Assembly: GCA_040403315.1 (NCBI GenBank)
Contig: JBBAKX010000001.1
Location: 434,001 to 498,000, forward strand
Source of the DNA: CAMCXT01 sp040403315
GTDB lineage: Bacteria > Bacteroidota > Bacteroidia > M30B66
Direction of reading: 5' to 3'
DNA length: 64,000 bases
The position numbers and the translations under genes were made by a program. The notes under the pieces are model-generated. The model saw only the letters and a program-made list of their open reading frames with translations. It made no database searches and was not told where the DNA came from. Shown here one piece after another: positions 9,746 through 18,535 of this stretch (within the stretch, counting starts at the first letter, position 1; the number at the start of each line of letters is the position of its first letter).

Positions 9746-10305
9746 TCTTTTGGTGTGGCTTTCAATCGGAAGCCCATTTTGTAAGACATGTAAACGGTGT
9801 CGGGCATTGGACTAACAAGTGTGAATTCGGTTCTAAAACGGTATTTGTCTCTCTGGATGAAATTCAAAAACTCTTCGTTTGTTGGTGTTAGATCCATTGT
9901 AATAAAATTTTCTGTTGGATCCGGATTCTCAAGCCCGATCAATTCGGTGTCTTTAAATAAATTGCTCGGTGAAGAAATATACACTGCCATATCTTTCATG
10001 AATGAAAAATTGGTCGCTCCAGAATCAATCAGAATGGTAAGGCTCAGCGCTTCCACATCTTCAACTGTAGTTGATGTTGCGTTGTTTTGCTCAAATTTTT
10101 CGTTGTCGTTAAATGAAAAATCCTGCGATACGAAAAAGATTACTTCATTGTTTAAAATGGTATCTGTTAACAATGAATCTGGAGCTTTTTCCCAAACTAC
10201 TTGGTCTTTGGTGTCTAAATTAAAACTAACCAATTGGTCTAGTCTTTTGCAAGCACCAACAGCAATAGCAACAAGCAGTAGGGAAAATGGAAATTTGAAT
10301 TTCAT
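9742..10305 (-). CDS. Lipoprotein of unknown function
   Basis: A 187-residue protein with a lipoprotein signal: a hydrophobic run followed by AVGAC with the lipidated Cys at residue 19, then KRLD. The mature part is acidic and strand-rich, with many Asn/Thr/Asp residues, like small Bacteroidota periplasmic or surface lipoproteins of beta-sandwich type; no known family is recognised. It starts an apparent two-gene transcript with the glycosyltransferase downstream (4-nt overlap). An exact TACTTTTG minus-7 box is 19 nt before the ATG. A long antisense frame over this gene (9797-10312) is a shadow. Confidence 0.75.
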   Translation of the reverse strand: MKFKFPFSLLLVAIAVGACKRLDQLVSFNLDTKDQVVWEKAPDSLLTDTILNNEVIFFVSQDFSFNDNEKFEQNNATSTTVEDVEALSLTILIDSGATNFSFMKDMAVYISSPSNLFKDTELIGLENPDPTENFITMDLTPTNEEFLNFIQRDKYRFRTEFTLVSPMPDTVYMSYKMGFRLKATPKE

Positions 10306-10324
10306 AATTTAAAAATGATCTTTT

Positions 10325-10332
10325 CAAAAGTA
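10325..10332 (-). promoter_or_regulatory. Minus-7 box of the lipoprotein/glycosyltransferase transcript
   Basis: TACTTTTG on the minus strand (exact TAnnTTTG), 19 nt before the ATG at 10305. A TTTG lies 24 nt further upstream as a possible minus-33 element. Confidence 0.5.
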
Positions 10333-10347
10333 TTAAAAAAATCCTGA

Positions 10348-11058
10348 TTAACCTGCCAAACGAGCTCTTCGTGCCGTTAGAAATTCATAAATGCTTACGT
10401 TCATTAGTAGCATCAGAAGATTGTAGGCTAGGTCTTCCACTGGAATATTAGCAAGGCCTTCGATCGTAATTCTGATGCCAGTATTTTCAGCGTTGTCGTA
10501 CATCACTACTGGAATTTCGGTAAGCTGTCCGTTCACCAAAATGAATGGAATTGTGGAAAATAAAAATCCAAGAAAAAACTTTCCCAAATAATCCACTTTC
10601 ACCTTGTAGGTAAGAAACAACAACAAAGCGCCTGAGCCTAAGGTTGCTACCGATGTATAAATTCTATCAAAGTAAACAATACCAAAAATTAACAAAAAAC
10701 CACCTAAAATTCTTGCGATGAAGTGCTGGTACTTTTTCAATGGATCGGATGGGATAAAATAATTCGCCACGAAATACACAAAAAAGCAACAATAAGGAAT
10801 GATAAAGAAAAACGACCATTCTTCTAATGGCATGTAAATGAACCGATAAGGAAGGGTATGCGTATCGCTAAACCACCACACACGTTCTATTGTAAAGTAA
10901 ACATCCCAAATGGTAAAAAACAGCGCGGTAATGAAAATAGCAGGCGCGATTTCACGCATCCTTTTCCACATAAACACCCGTTTTTCAAAACTTTGTGAAA
11001 GAGGATAGGCGATGCTGCCTAACATTAATGCTAAATAAGTGTATTTATCGGGTAGCAT
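10348..11058 (-). CDS. crtY: Lycopene beta-cyclase, fused CrtYc-CrtYd type
   Basis: An integral membrane protein (236 aa from the ATG at 11058) with about six to seven hydrophobic segments. It carries the two repeated motifs of the heterodimer-type lycopene cyclase family: FTIWDVYFT with VWWF, and PLEEWSFFFIIPY, which holds the catalytic Glu pair. In Bacteroidota the two domains are fused, as here. It cyclises one or both ends of lycopene-type carotenoids; with CruF and CrtD next door, one-ended cyclisation to a monocyclic product is likely. The start chosen overlaps the crtZ stop by 14 nt; a TTG 30 nt upstream is less likely. It is the last gene of the carotenoid operon. Confidence 0.85.
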   Translation of the reverse strand: MLPDKYTYLALMLGSIAYPLSQSFEKRVFMWKRMREIAPAIFITALFFTIWDVYFTIERVWWFSDTHTLPYRFIYMPLEEWSFFFIIPYCCFFVYFVANYFIPSDPLKKYQHFIARILGGFLLIFGIVYFDRIYTSVATLGSGALLLFLTYKVKVDYLGKFFLGFLFSTIPFILVNGQLTEIPVVMYDNAENTGIRITIEGLANIPVEDLAYNLLMLLMNVSIYEFLTARRARLAG

Positions 11059-11509
11059 TAATTTGCTCCTTGAAATATTTAGCCGCAACTACTAGCATTC
11101 CAAACGATTCAGCATTTTGTTTTCCTTGGTTCTTATGATGCACTTTATGGGCTTTTCGAATTGCTCGTAAATACCAACTATCACTTCGCTTAAAATAAGG
11201 TAGCCGTTGGTGAATAAAGACTTCATGCACCAAGAAATAAGCGAAACCATAAACAGCTATCCCAATTCCAATGTACAATCGAAAATCATTTCCTGCCATC
11301 ATGCCAAACATAATTAGCAACCAACTTGGTATGGCAAAAATCAAGAAAAAGGCATCGTTTCTTTCGAAAATATGGTCATGTGGCTCGTGATGATCGCGAT
11401 GAAGCATCCATAAAAACCCGTGCATAACGTACTTATGCGTAGCCCAAGCCGTAAATTCCATTCCCACGAATGTGGCGACAACGATCATTGTATTGATGAA
11501 CAAGTGCAT
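11045..11509 (-). CDS. crtZ: Beta-carotene 3-hydroxylase CrtZ
   Basis: A membrane-bound di-iron fatty-acid-hydroxylase-type enzyme (154 aa) that adds OH at C3 of the beta-ionone ring. All histidine motifs are present in order: HKYVMHG, HRDHH, HEVFIHQR and HKVHH. Four hydrophobic segments surround them. It lies one base after the cruF stop and overlaps the cyclase start. Length is normal for the bacterial family. Its presence implies that the end product carries a 3-hydroxy-beta ring, as in saproxanthin, myxol or zeaxanthin. Confidence 0.93.
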   Translation of the reverse strand: MHLFINTMIVVATFVGMEFTAWATHKYVMHGFLWMLHRDHHEPHDHIFERNDAFFLIFAIPSWLLIMFGMMAGNDFRLYIGIGIAVYGFAYFLVHEVFIHQRLPYFKRSDSWYLRAIRKAHKVHHKNQGKQNAESFGMLVVAAKYFKEQINATR

Positions 11510-11510
11510 A

Positions 11511-12146
11511 TCAATTCAAAAAATTCAAAGCAACAAAAAACAGTAATTGAAAAATAAATAACCAAGATCCAACGGGATTGTTTTCTCGGTTCCAATATAC
11601 CGAAGCCCATTGCAGTGGCAAAGATACCACAAACCAGCCGAGGTAATTCGTCCATGGAATTTCTGACGTTTCCCAAACCCAATAATCCAAACGTATGGCA
11701 ACTGGCTCTATCAAAAAATCCAATCCAGTCATCAACAGCGCACCTAAAATGACCGATAGCCAAGGTCGGAATTTTAACTTGGCCACAATTTGTCCTGCCG
11801 AATAACTCAATAAATACCAGTTAATCCCGATCATAAAAGGGATTTCATCTAAACCTGGCCCCAACACTTTCCCATAATGGTAATCGCCGAAAAGCCAACC
11901 TTTGTGCACGCCGATCCATTCGGCCGCAAAGCCCACCAAATACGATAGCATTAAAAATGCTGCAAATGATGCGTCGTACTTTTTCTGACTGCCTACTAAC
12001 AATACAAAACAAAGCATCAAATGGAATGGCGTTAACCACTTGAAATTTTCTGCAAAGGGAGACATCAACCCCAAAAGCCCAACCAAATGGAAAATTGCCA
12101 AAATGATCACTGGCATGTTGCCTAGAAATATCCTTGATTTTTTCAT
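11511..12146 (-). CDS. cruF: Carotenoid 1',2'-hydratase CruF (DUF422)
   Basis: A polytopic membrane protein (211 aa, about seven hydrophobic segments) of the DUF422/CruF family. CruF hydrates the terminal 1',2' double bond of the acyclic end of carotenes. Family features are the FAAEWIGVHKGWLFGDYHYG region with conserved acidic and aromatic residues, and GLDFLIEPVAIRLDYWVWE. The ATG at 12146 overlaps the crtD stop by 4 nt (ATGA), which decides the start; the longer frame runs back into crtD. CruF sits between the desaturase and hydroxylase genes, as expected for a pathway that makes 1'-hydroxy monocyclic carotenoids. Confidence 0.88.
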   Translation of the reverse strand: MKKSRIFLGNMPVIILAIFHLVGLLGLMSPFAENFKWLTPFHLMLCFVLLVGSQKKYDASFAAFLMLSYLVGFAAEWIGVHKGWLFGDYHYGKVLGPGLDEIPFMIGINWYLLSYSAGQIVAKLKFRPWLSVILGALLMTGLDFLIEPVAIRLDYWVWETSEIPWTNYLGWFVVSLPLQWASVYWNRENNPVGSWLFIFQLLFFVALNFLN

Positions 12147-13612
12147 GCCTTTGGAAGCATTTGGTCGATGATTTTTGCCGATTTCAGGCACAATGGAATT
12201 CCTCCGCCGGGATGTACACTGCCTCCACAAAACCACAAATGCTTAATCCCCTGACTAAAATTCGGATGTCTTAAAAACGCCGCATCACGAGAATTGGAAC
12301 TGCTACCATACAAGGAACCTTGGTGAGATCCTGTTCTGCTCTCAATGCTTCTTGGATCTAAGATCTGCTCACATTCAATGAGGTCTTCAATAGATGTTTT
12401 TAGGTTTTTACTCAACTTTTTTAGAATGTTCCTACGACTTCGTTGGATCAATTCATCCCAATTTTGACCAGTATTTCTTGGCACATTGATCATCACAAAC
12501 CAATTCGAACAGCCTTCAGGTGCATCGTCGGAATGATACTTCGTAGTTAAATTCACATACACTGTTGGATCATCCGACACTGTATGTCCTTCAAACAATA
12601 ACCTAAACTCTTCTTTATAATCGTTGCTGAAAAAGATGTTGTGCATGTCTAATTCAGTAAATTGCTTCTTAATTCCCCAGTAAAAAATCAAGGCCGAACT
12701 CGAACGCTCTTGTTGTAAAGTTTTCTCCGGTGCTTTTTGATCCTTCAGCAGATTTCGGTATGCTGGATAAACGTCTGCATTGCAAACAATTTGATTGGCC
12801 CGCACAATTTTTCCTCCTACTTCAATTCCAAGAGCCACTTTGTTTTCAACCACGATTCTATCAACCGCTTGCGACAAATGAAATTGGACGCCAATTCTTT
12901 TTGCCAAAGCAGTTAGCGACTGGGAGATTTCATGCATTCCCCCTTTAGGATACCAAGCGCCAGTATTGAACTCTAGGTGTGGGATACTTTGCAAAACACC
13001 TGGCGAACGATATGGATCCGAGCCATTGTAGGTGGCATAGCGATCGAAAAGTTGTGTTAGTTTAGGATCTCCAGTTTGCTTCACATTGTCGTTGTGCAAT
13101 TTGCTGAAAACACCCAGCCACGGCATGCATGCTACACCACGCAAGGTTTTCCAATTGATGAAATTCTGCCATTTGTGCAGCGATTGATCCAAAAAAACAG
13201 GCGCAGTCGTGTTGTAGATAAAAGCTCCTTTTTTCAAATAATTCGTAACCCTCGAAGCAGGAACGCCGAGTGTTTCTTCAACTTGTTTTGCAAATATTTC
13301 TGGACTTCCCGAAGCCGGAAGAAAGGTGCCGTCATCCCAAAAATAATGACAAGTATCACTCAATCTTTCATAGTTAAAATGATCCCGCGGGTTTTCGCCG
13401 GCAAGCCTAAAAAGTTCGTCTACTTGATCTGGTAAAGTGAACAACGACGGACCTGCATCAAAACGATAATTGCCCTCACGAATTTCAGTAAGTTTTCCGC
13501 CTGTGTAGGCATTCCTATCGTAAACTGAAACCTTGTAGCCCTTGCATGCCAATCGAATCGCAGTGGCAATTCCACCGATTCCTGCACCAATAACGATCGC
13601 CGAAGATTTCAT
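12143..13612 (-). CDS. crtD: 1'-hydroxycarotenoid 3',4'-desaturase CrtD-type flavoprotein
   Basis: FAD-dependent carotenoid desaturase (489 aa). The N-terminus has the Rossmann motif VIGAGIGGIATAIRLA, then GGKLTEI and FDAGPSLFT; the C-terminus ends with FCGGSVHPGGGIPLC, the family signature. The FDRYATYNGSDPYRSPG and RSSSALIFYWGI segments match the Bacteroidota CrtD branch (C3',4' desaturation next to the 1'-OH) better than phytoene desaturase CrtI. This call rests on memory of the subfamily; CrtI remains possible. The ATG at 13612 precedes the Rossmann motif by a normal distance and a TTTG box lies 4 nt upstream. It heads the operon crtD-cruF-crtZ-crtY. No phytoene synthase (crtB) is in the window. 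Confidence 0.82.
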   Translation of the reverse strand: MKSSAIVIGAGIGGIATAIRLACKGYKVSVYDRNAYTGGKLTEIREGNYRFDAGPSLFTLPDQVDELFRLAGENPRDHFNYERLSDTCHYFWDDGTFLPASGSPEIFAKQVEETLGVPASRVTNYLKKGAFIYNTTAPVFLDQSLHKWQNFINWKTLRGVACMPWLGVFSKLHNDNVKQTGDPKLTQLFDRYATYNGSDPYRSPGVLQSIPHLEFNTGAWYPKGGMHEISQSLTALAKRIGVQFHLSQAVDRIVVENKVALGIEVGGKIVRANQIVCNADVYPAYRNLLKDQKAPEKTLQQERSSSALIFYWGIKKQFTELDMHNIFFSNDYKEEFRLLFEGHTVSDDPTVYVNLTTKYHSDDAPEGCSNWFVMINVPRNTGQNWDELIQRSRRNILKKLSKNLKTSIEDLIECEQILDPRSIESRTGSHQGSLYGSSSNSRDAAFLRHPNFSQGIKHLWFCGGSVHPGGGIPLCLKSAKIIDQMLPKA

Positions 13613-13770
13613 TGGGCAAATAACCGACTTTCTACGCATTTGTTCATACAAAGCCTGTAAGAACTGTGCATCATTCCACTTATCAACCGTCGGGTTGAAA
13701 ACTTCCCCAATTGGCCAAACAGACACATGAGAATGCGCCGTAATTTCGTTTTGCGCCTAAACAATTGCAT

Positions 13771-15519
13771 ATGCCAGTGCTCAGCAGCCAAGAAACAAAG
13801 TGGAAATTGATCGCCAAACCTGATCACGAGGTCGTACAACATTTAATTTCCGAACTTAAGGTTGATTGGCAAATCGCTACAATGTTGGTACAAAGAGGAA
13901 TAAAATCGTTCGATGAAGCACGAACGTTTTTTCGGCCAGAACTGAAAAATCTGCATGATCCTTTTTTAATGAAAGACATGGATCTTGCCGTTGATCGGAT
14001 CTTGTTAGCACTCGAATCCGACGAGCGGATAATGATTTATGGCGATTATGATGTTGATGGTACAACGGCTGTAGCGCTTGTGTTTGCTTACTTGAAACCA
14101 TTTTTTACCGAAGGACGAATCTGTTATTATATTCCCGATCGATATAGCGAAGGCTACGGAATTTCTTTCCAGGGCATCGATGTAGCCGCTGAAGCTGGTT
14201 GCTCACTCATCATTGCGCTAGATTGCGGAATTCGGTCTATCGACAAGGTCGAATACGCACTTCAGAAGGAAATCGATTTCATCATCTGCGATCACCATCT
14301 TCCTGGTGCGCTTTTGCCACACGCATCAGCAGTGCTCGATCCCAAGCGATCCGATTGTCCTTATCCTTACAAAGAATTGTCGGGATGTGGCATTGGTTTC
14401 AAGCTGGTGCAGGCGTTAAATTCCAAACTCCAGCCCGATGTTACCGTTTTCGATCTGCTCGATTTGGTGGTTACATCTATTGCTGCCGACATTGTCCCCG
14501 TAACGGGGGAAAACAGAATTCTCGCATACTACGGCATGGAGAAAATCAACCAACAGCCTCGTCCGGGTTTGAAAGCCTTGTTGCGCCCATCGAAGGAAAT
14601 TGCTGGCGATTCTGGTCAAAATTCCGAAACAAAGGAAGTTACCATCACCGATATTGTGTTCACCGCGGCTCCGCGTATCAATGCTGCTGGAAGAATCGAT
14701 CATGGCAAGAAAGCCGTGAATTTATTGCTTACCGAAAATCGACAAGATGCCGATGAAGCGGTTTTCACAATTCATCAACACAACACCACCAGGAAAAGTC
14801 TCGACCAACAGATGACCGCCGAAGCCTTGGCAATCTTAGAATCGAACGAAGAATCTTCCACAGCTTGTTCCAACGTTTTGTTTCAACCACATTGGCACAA
14901 AGGTGTTGTAGGAATTGTCGCATCTCGGGTTTTGGAGAAATACTACCGACCTACCATTGTGCTCACCGAATCGAATGGCAAGATCACTGGAAGTGCAAGA
15001 TCTGTAAGAGATTACGATATCCACGAAGCCATTGGCGAATGCGCCGATTTGCTCGAACAGTTTGGTGGACATAAATATGCTGCTGGATTAACCTTAAAAC
15101 CCGAAAACTTAGAAGAATTTAGGGTTCGGTTTGAGAAAGTGGTCGCCTCAACGATCACCGAAGAACAGAAAATTCCGGTTTTGGAAGTAGATCTCGAACT
15201 CGAGCCTGAAGAAATCAATGGGAAGTTCTACCGTGTTTTAAAGCAATTCGCCCCATTTGGTCCGGGTAACATGGCGCCAGTTTTTGTTTCGCGTGGAATG
15301 CTCGATGATGGCCGCTGCCGAATCGTTGGTACAAACCACCTCAAAATGCGTTTGGGAAAAAACGGTCAGCCAGCATTCGATTCAATAGGTTTTAATCTTG
15401 GGCAATTTGAACACGCCGTTTCACAAGGTATTCCGGCCGATATTTGCTATGCGATCGAAGAAAACCATTGGAACGGAAAGGTTAACCTTCAACTCAACGT
15501 GAAGGATATGAAAATCTGA
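13771..15519 (+). CDS. recJ: Single-stranded-DNA-specific exonuclease RecJ
   Basis: A 5'-3' ssDNA exonuclease of the DHH family, used in recombination and mismatch or base-excision repair. The motifs are intact: DYDVDGT at residues 92-98 (motif I), CGIRS and CDHHLPG with Asp174-His175-His176 (DHH motif III), and the C-terminal DHHA1 GGHKYAAGL motif with an OB-like tail. Length (582 aa) is normal. The frame opens with a TTG six bases earlier, but the ATG at 13771 is preferred. It is divergent from crtD with a 158-bp spacer. Confidence 0.95.
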   Translation: MPVLSSQETKWKLIAKPDHEVVQHLISELKVDWQIATMLVQRGIKSFDEARTFFRPELKNLHDPFLMKDMDLAVDRILLALESDERIMIYGDYDVDGTTAVALVFAYLKPFFTEGRICYYIPDRYSEGYGISFQGIDVAAEAGCSLIIALDCGIRSIDKVEYALQKEIDFIICDHHLPGALLPHASAVLDPKRSDCPYPYKELSGCGIGFKLVQALNSKLQPDVTVFDLLDLVVTSIAADIVPVTGENRILAYYGMEKINQQPRPGLKALLRPSKEIAGDSGQNSETKEVTITDIVFTAAPRINAAGRIDHGKKAVNLLLTENRQDADEAVFTIHQHNTTRKSLDQQMTAEALAILESNEESSTACSNVLFQPHWHKGVVGIVASRVLEKYYRPTIVLTESNGKITGSARSVRDYDIHEAIGECADLLEQFGGHKYAAGLTLKPENLEEFRVRFEKVVASTITEEQKIPVLEVDLELEPEEINGKFYRVLKQFAPFGPGNMAPVFVSRGMLDDGRCRIVGTNHLKMRLGKNGQPAFDSIGFNLGQFEHAVSQGIPADICYAIEENHWNGKVNLQLNVKDMKI

Positions 15520-15538
15520 TTCCTCAAAACTTGAGCAT

Positions 15539-15562
15539 AAAAAAGGCCCCGTTTCTGGAGCC
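15539..15562 (-). terminator. Rho-independent terminator of icd
   Basis: On the minus strand a 6-bp G+C-rich stem (15557-15562 with 15545-15550, including one G-U pair) and 6-nt loop are followed by six Ts. It lies 24 bp after the icd stop. On the plus strand the stem has a mismatch, so the minus strand is the likely direction. Confidence 0.7.
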
Positions 15563-15586
15563 TTTCATTATCAATATTATCAGGAA

Positions 15587-16813
15587 TTAAGCGCCTAAAC
15601 GGGTCTTCAATTCTTGGTTGATTGCCTCAAGGAAATCTTCTGTGTAAAGGTATTGTCCTTCTTGAATCTTATCGCCGTAGATACAAACCGCAAGATCCTT
15701 GGTCATTTTTCCAGTTTCTACAACATCAACACAAACTTTTTCAAGTGTTTGGCAGAAGTTGATCAAATCTTGATTTCCATCCAAACGACCACGATGTTCT
15801 AATCCACGTGTCCAAGCGAAAATAGATGCAATAGGATTGGTTGAAGTTTTCTTGCCTTGTTGATGTGCGCGGAAGTGACGAGTTACAGTACCATGTGCTG
15901 CTTCTGCTTCCATTGTTTTTCCATCTGGCGTTACAAGCACAGAAGTCATCAAACCTAAAGATCCAAAACCTTGTGCAACAGTGTCGCTTTGTACGTCACC
16001 ATCGTAGTTTTTACAAGCCCAAACGAAGTTTCCGTTCCATTTCAAAGCAGATGCAACCATGTCGTCGATCAAACGGTGCTCGTAAGTGATTCCGAGTTCG
16101 TCCATTTTTGACTTGAACTCGTTTTGGTAGATTTCTTCGAAGATATCCTTAAAACGACCATCGTATTTTTTTAAAATGGTATTCTTGGTGCTTAAGTACA
16201 ATGGCCATTTTTTGCTGATTGCTTGATTCAAGCAAGCGCGTGCAAATCCTCTGATCGACTCATCGGTATTGTACATTGCCAATGCAACACCATCGCCTTT
16301 GAAGTTGTAAACCTCATGTTCGTAAACCTGTCCGTCTTCACTTTCAAATTTAATGGTAAGCTTTCCTCTTCCTTTGGTAAGGAAATCTGTTGCACGGTAT
16401 TGATCGCCAAAAGCGTGACGACCGATGCAGATTGGAGCCGTCCAATTAGGAACCAAGCGCGGCACATTGCTGCAAACGATTGGCTCGCGAAAAACGGTTC
16501 CATCGAGGATATTACGGATGGTACCATTTGGACTTTTCCACATTTGCTTTAAGCCAAATTCCTTCACCCGGGCTTCATCCGGAGTGATAGTTGCACACTT
16601 AATACCAACATTGTACTTCTTGATCGCTTCAGCAGCATCGATGGTAACTTGGTCGTTGGTTTGATCGCGGTATTCCATACCTAGATCGTAGTATTTAATG
16701 TCGAGTTCCAGGTAAGGAAGGATCAATTTGTCTTTGATAAATTTCCAGATGATTCTGGTCATTTCATCTCCATCCAGTTCTACTACCGGATTTGCTACTT
16801 GAATTTTATTCAT
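15587..16813 (-). CDS. icd: NADP-dependent isocitrate dehydrogenase, eukaryote-like homodimeric type
   Basis: TCA-cycle enzyme that oxidises isocitrate to 2-oxoglutarate with NADP. The 408-residue protein has the IDH type found in eukaryotes and many Bacteroidota: VVELDGDEMTRIIW at the N-terminus, CATITPDEARV, KSPNGTIRN with the substrate-binding Ser, IDDMVA with metal-binding Asp, and EAAHGTVTRH near the cofactor site. Single gene with its own terminator. The start is the first ATG, giving MNKIQVANP, which is normal for the family. Confidence 0.96.
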   Translation of the reverse strand: MNKIQVANPVVELDGDEMTRIIWKFIKDKLILPYLELDIKYYDLGMEYRDQTNDQVTIDAAEAIKKYNVGIKCATITPDEARVKEFGLKQMWKSPNGTIRNILDGTVFREPIVCSNVPRLVPNWTAPICIGRHAFGDQYRATDFLTKGRGKLTIKFESEDGQVYEHEVYNFKGDGVALAMYNTDESIRGFARACLNQAISKKWPLYLSTKNTILKKYDGRFKDIFEEIYQNEFKSKMDELGITYEHRLIDDMVASALKWNGNFVWACKNYDGDVQSDTVAQGFGSLGLMTSVLVTPDGKTMEAEAAHGTVTRHFRAHQQGKKTSTNPIASIFAWTRGLEHRGRLDGNQDLINFCQTLEKVCVDVVETGKMTKDLAVCIYGDKIQEGQYLYTEDFLEAINQELKTRLGA

Positions 16814-16972
16814 TGAGTATATTGTTGTTTTACAAGCGGGAAGAACCGTAAGTCATTCAGATTTTCCGAGCGCAAAGGACGCAAACTCACATCAAATGCG
16901 CAACCCAATCAGGCATTAATTAATCTGATACATTAAATTTTTTAGTTGCAACTGTAAAGTGCAATGGAAACG

Positions 16973-16980
16973 TAAATTTG
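16973..16980 (+). promoter_or_regulatory. Minus-7 box 4 nt before the alpha/beta hydrolase start
   Basis: TAAATTTG, an exact TAnnTTTG, followed by four bases (CGGC) and the ATG at 16985. A TTG at 16946-16948 (24-nt spacing) may be the minus-33 element. The distance leaves almost no room for a leader. Confidence 0.6.
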
Positions 16981-16984
16981 CGGC

Positions 16985-17788
16985 ATGGTTGGGACTAAGG
17001 AAATCGCATTCAAAAAAGGAATCATTAGTTATAAGACTGAAGGACAAGGTCCTGCTATTGTTTTTTTACATGGATTCATGGAAAGTTCGAGGATCTGGCG
17101 AACCTTTTCTGAGAAGCTCAGCACTAAATTCAAAGTGTTTCGAATTAATCTTCCAGGCCATGGCAAATCGACAGTTCAAAGCGACAACCATTCCATGGAA
17201 TTGATGGCAGAAGCGGTGAAGACTGTGTTGGAGGCTGAAAGTATTCCAAAAGCCATGTTGGTTGGGCACTCGATGGGAGGATATGTTTCTCTTGCTTTTG
17301 CAGAGCGTTATCCAGAAGCAGTTTCAGCATTGGTCATGTTCAATTCTATCTGCTTTGCCGATACCAAGGAGAAGAAGATCGACCGCGACCGAGCCATCAA
17401 AGCGGCTGATGCGCACAAGATGAAATACATCACATCGGTGATTCCCAATCTGTTTTTCGAACGCTCAGGCGTGAAGGCTAGTAAGAAGATTTTCAAGATG
17501 GTGAAAATCGCGTCGAAACAACCTAAAGAAGGCATTCATGCTGCGCTCGCTGGCATGAGAGATCGAGCAGATCGCTCAGAAATCTTGAAAAAAGCAACAT
17601 TCCCCGTAATGATTCTTGCTGGGCACGACGATATGCTTATTCCTCTTGAAAGATCGAAAGAGATGGCGGCATTGAATAAGAAAGCACATTTTGTGGTGCT
17701 CGATGAATGCGCTCATTTGGCATTTATCGAACAAAAAAAGGAGAGCTTAAAAGCCGTTCAGACTTTCGCTCTTCAGAAGATTCTTTAA
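16985..17788 (+). CDS. Alpha/beta-fold hydrolase
   Basis: A 267-residue cytosolic hydrolase of the general alpha/beta superfamily. VFLHGF forms the oxyanion-hole turn (HGF), GHSMGG holds the nucleophile Ser96, AGHDDML supplies the acidic residue near residue 217, and DECAHLAF the catalytic His near residue 239. Lid residues are basic (KASKKIFKMVKIASK). No signal peptide. The substrate cannot be told; similar enzymes include esterases and menaquinone-pathway MenH-like hydrolases. The gene stands alone, convergent with the UPF0173 gene 12 bp downstream. Confidence 0.87.
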   Translation: MVGTKEIAFKKGIISYKTEGQGPAIVFLHGFMESSRIWRTFSEKLSTKFKVFRINLPGHGKSTVQSDNHSMELMAEAVKTVLEAESIPKAMLVGHSMGGYVSLAFAERYPEAVSALVMFNSICFADTKEKKIDRDRAIKAADAHKMKYITSVIPNLFFERSGVKASKKIFKMVKIASKQPKEGIHAALAGMRDRADRSEILKKATFPVMILAGHDDMLIPLERSKEMAALNKKAHFVVLDECAHLAFIEQKKESLKAVQTFALQKIL

Positions 17789-17800
17789 GCAGAAGTTGAG

Positions 17801-18481
17801 TTAAAGCTCGATCGTTTCGCCTATTTTCATCAAGATCAATTCGATTCCTTTGTTTGCAAAATGCGCTTTTGCAACTGCATGATCTATTTCAATAGGAGGA
17901 AATGTGTCGAAATGCATTCCTATCACTTTTTTCATTCCCATCATTTCGGCAGCCATTGCAGCGCGTTCAATGCCCATAGTGAACAAATCTCCAATTGGAA
18001 GAAACGCAAAAGATGGTTTGTATGATTCTGCAATTAACTTCATGTCGCTAAATAAATCGGTATCTCCAGCATAGTAAGCCGCTTTACCATCAATGGTAAT
18101 GATGATCCCATTTGGACTTCCGCCGTAACTACCGTCAGGCATGCTGCTTGAATGTAGCGCAGTGGTTAAGCTAACCGACAAATTCCCAGCAGTAAATTTC
18201 CCGCCAGTATTCATTCCCAAAGTGTTCTTCACACCTTGATTTCCAAACCAAGTGGCCACTTCGTAATTCGCAATAAGTATCGCTCCACTTTGATTTGCAA
18301 TTTCTGCTGCGTCGGCAACGTGATCGCCATGGCCATGCGAAAGCACAATATGAGTTGGTTTCAACGATGAAACATCAATATGGGCAGCTGCAGGGTTGGG
18401 TCTGATGAATGGATCGAACAAAACGCTCGTATCAGTTCCTGAGATCTCGAAACACGAATGACCGAAAAATGTAATTTTCAT
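17801..18481 (-). CDS. UPF0173-type metal-dependent hydrolase (metallo-beta-lactamase fold)
   Basis: A 226-residue cytosolic metallo-beta-lactamase-fold hydrolase of the YtkL/UPF0173 family. The HxHxDH motif is SHGHGDHVADA. ALHSSSMPDGSYGGSPNG carries the next metal-binding His, and YYAGDTDLFSDM the bridging Asp. MHFDTFPP near the C-terminus is typical of UPF0173. The substrate of this family is unknown. It follows thiL by 54 bp on the same strand and has a near-consensus TACATTCG box upstream, so it may have its own promoter. Confidence 0.9.
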   Translation of the reverse strand: MKITFFGHSCFEISGTDTSVLFDPFIRPNPAAAHIDVSSLKPTHIVLSHGHGDHVADAAEIANQSGAILIANYEVATWFGNQGVKNTLGMNTGGKFTAGNLSVSLTTALHSSSMPDGSYGGSPNGIIITIDGKAAYYAGDTDLFSDMKLIAESYKPSFAFLPIGDLFTMGIERAAMAAEMMGMKKVIGMHFDTFPPIEIDHAVAKAHFANKGIELILMKIGETIEL

Positions 18482-18535
18482 AAAGAAGGAAATAATGTTG
18501 GTTTTGCGAATGTAGCTTAAAACAAGCTGAAATAA

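Noticed and set aside
9797..10312. 171-codon frame on the plus strand
   Set aside because: It is antisense to the lipoprotein gene, which has a signal peptide, a promoter box and coupling to the next gene; the antisense frame has none of these.
12143..13612. Phytoene desaturase CrtI
   Set aside because: Its neighbours (cruF, crtZ) and its internal motifs fit CrtD better; not fully excluded.
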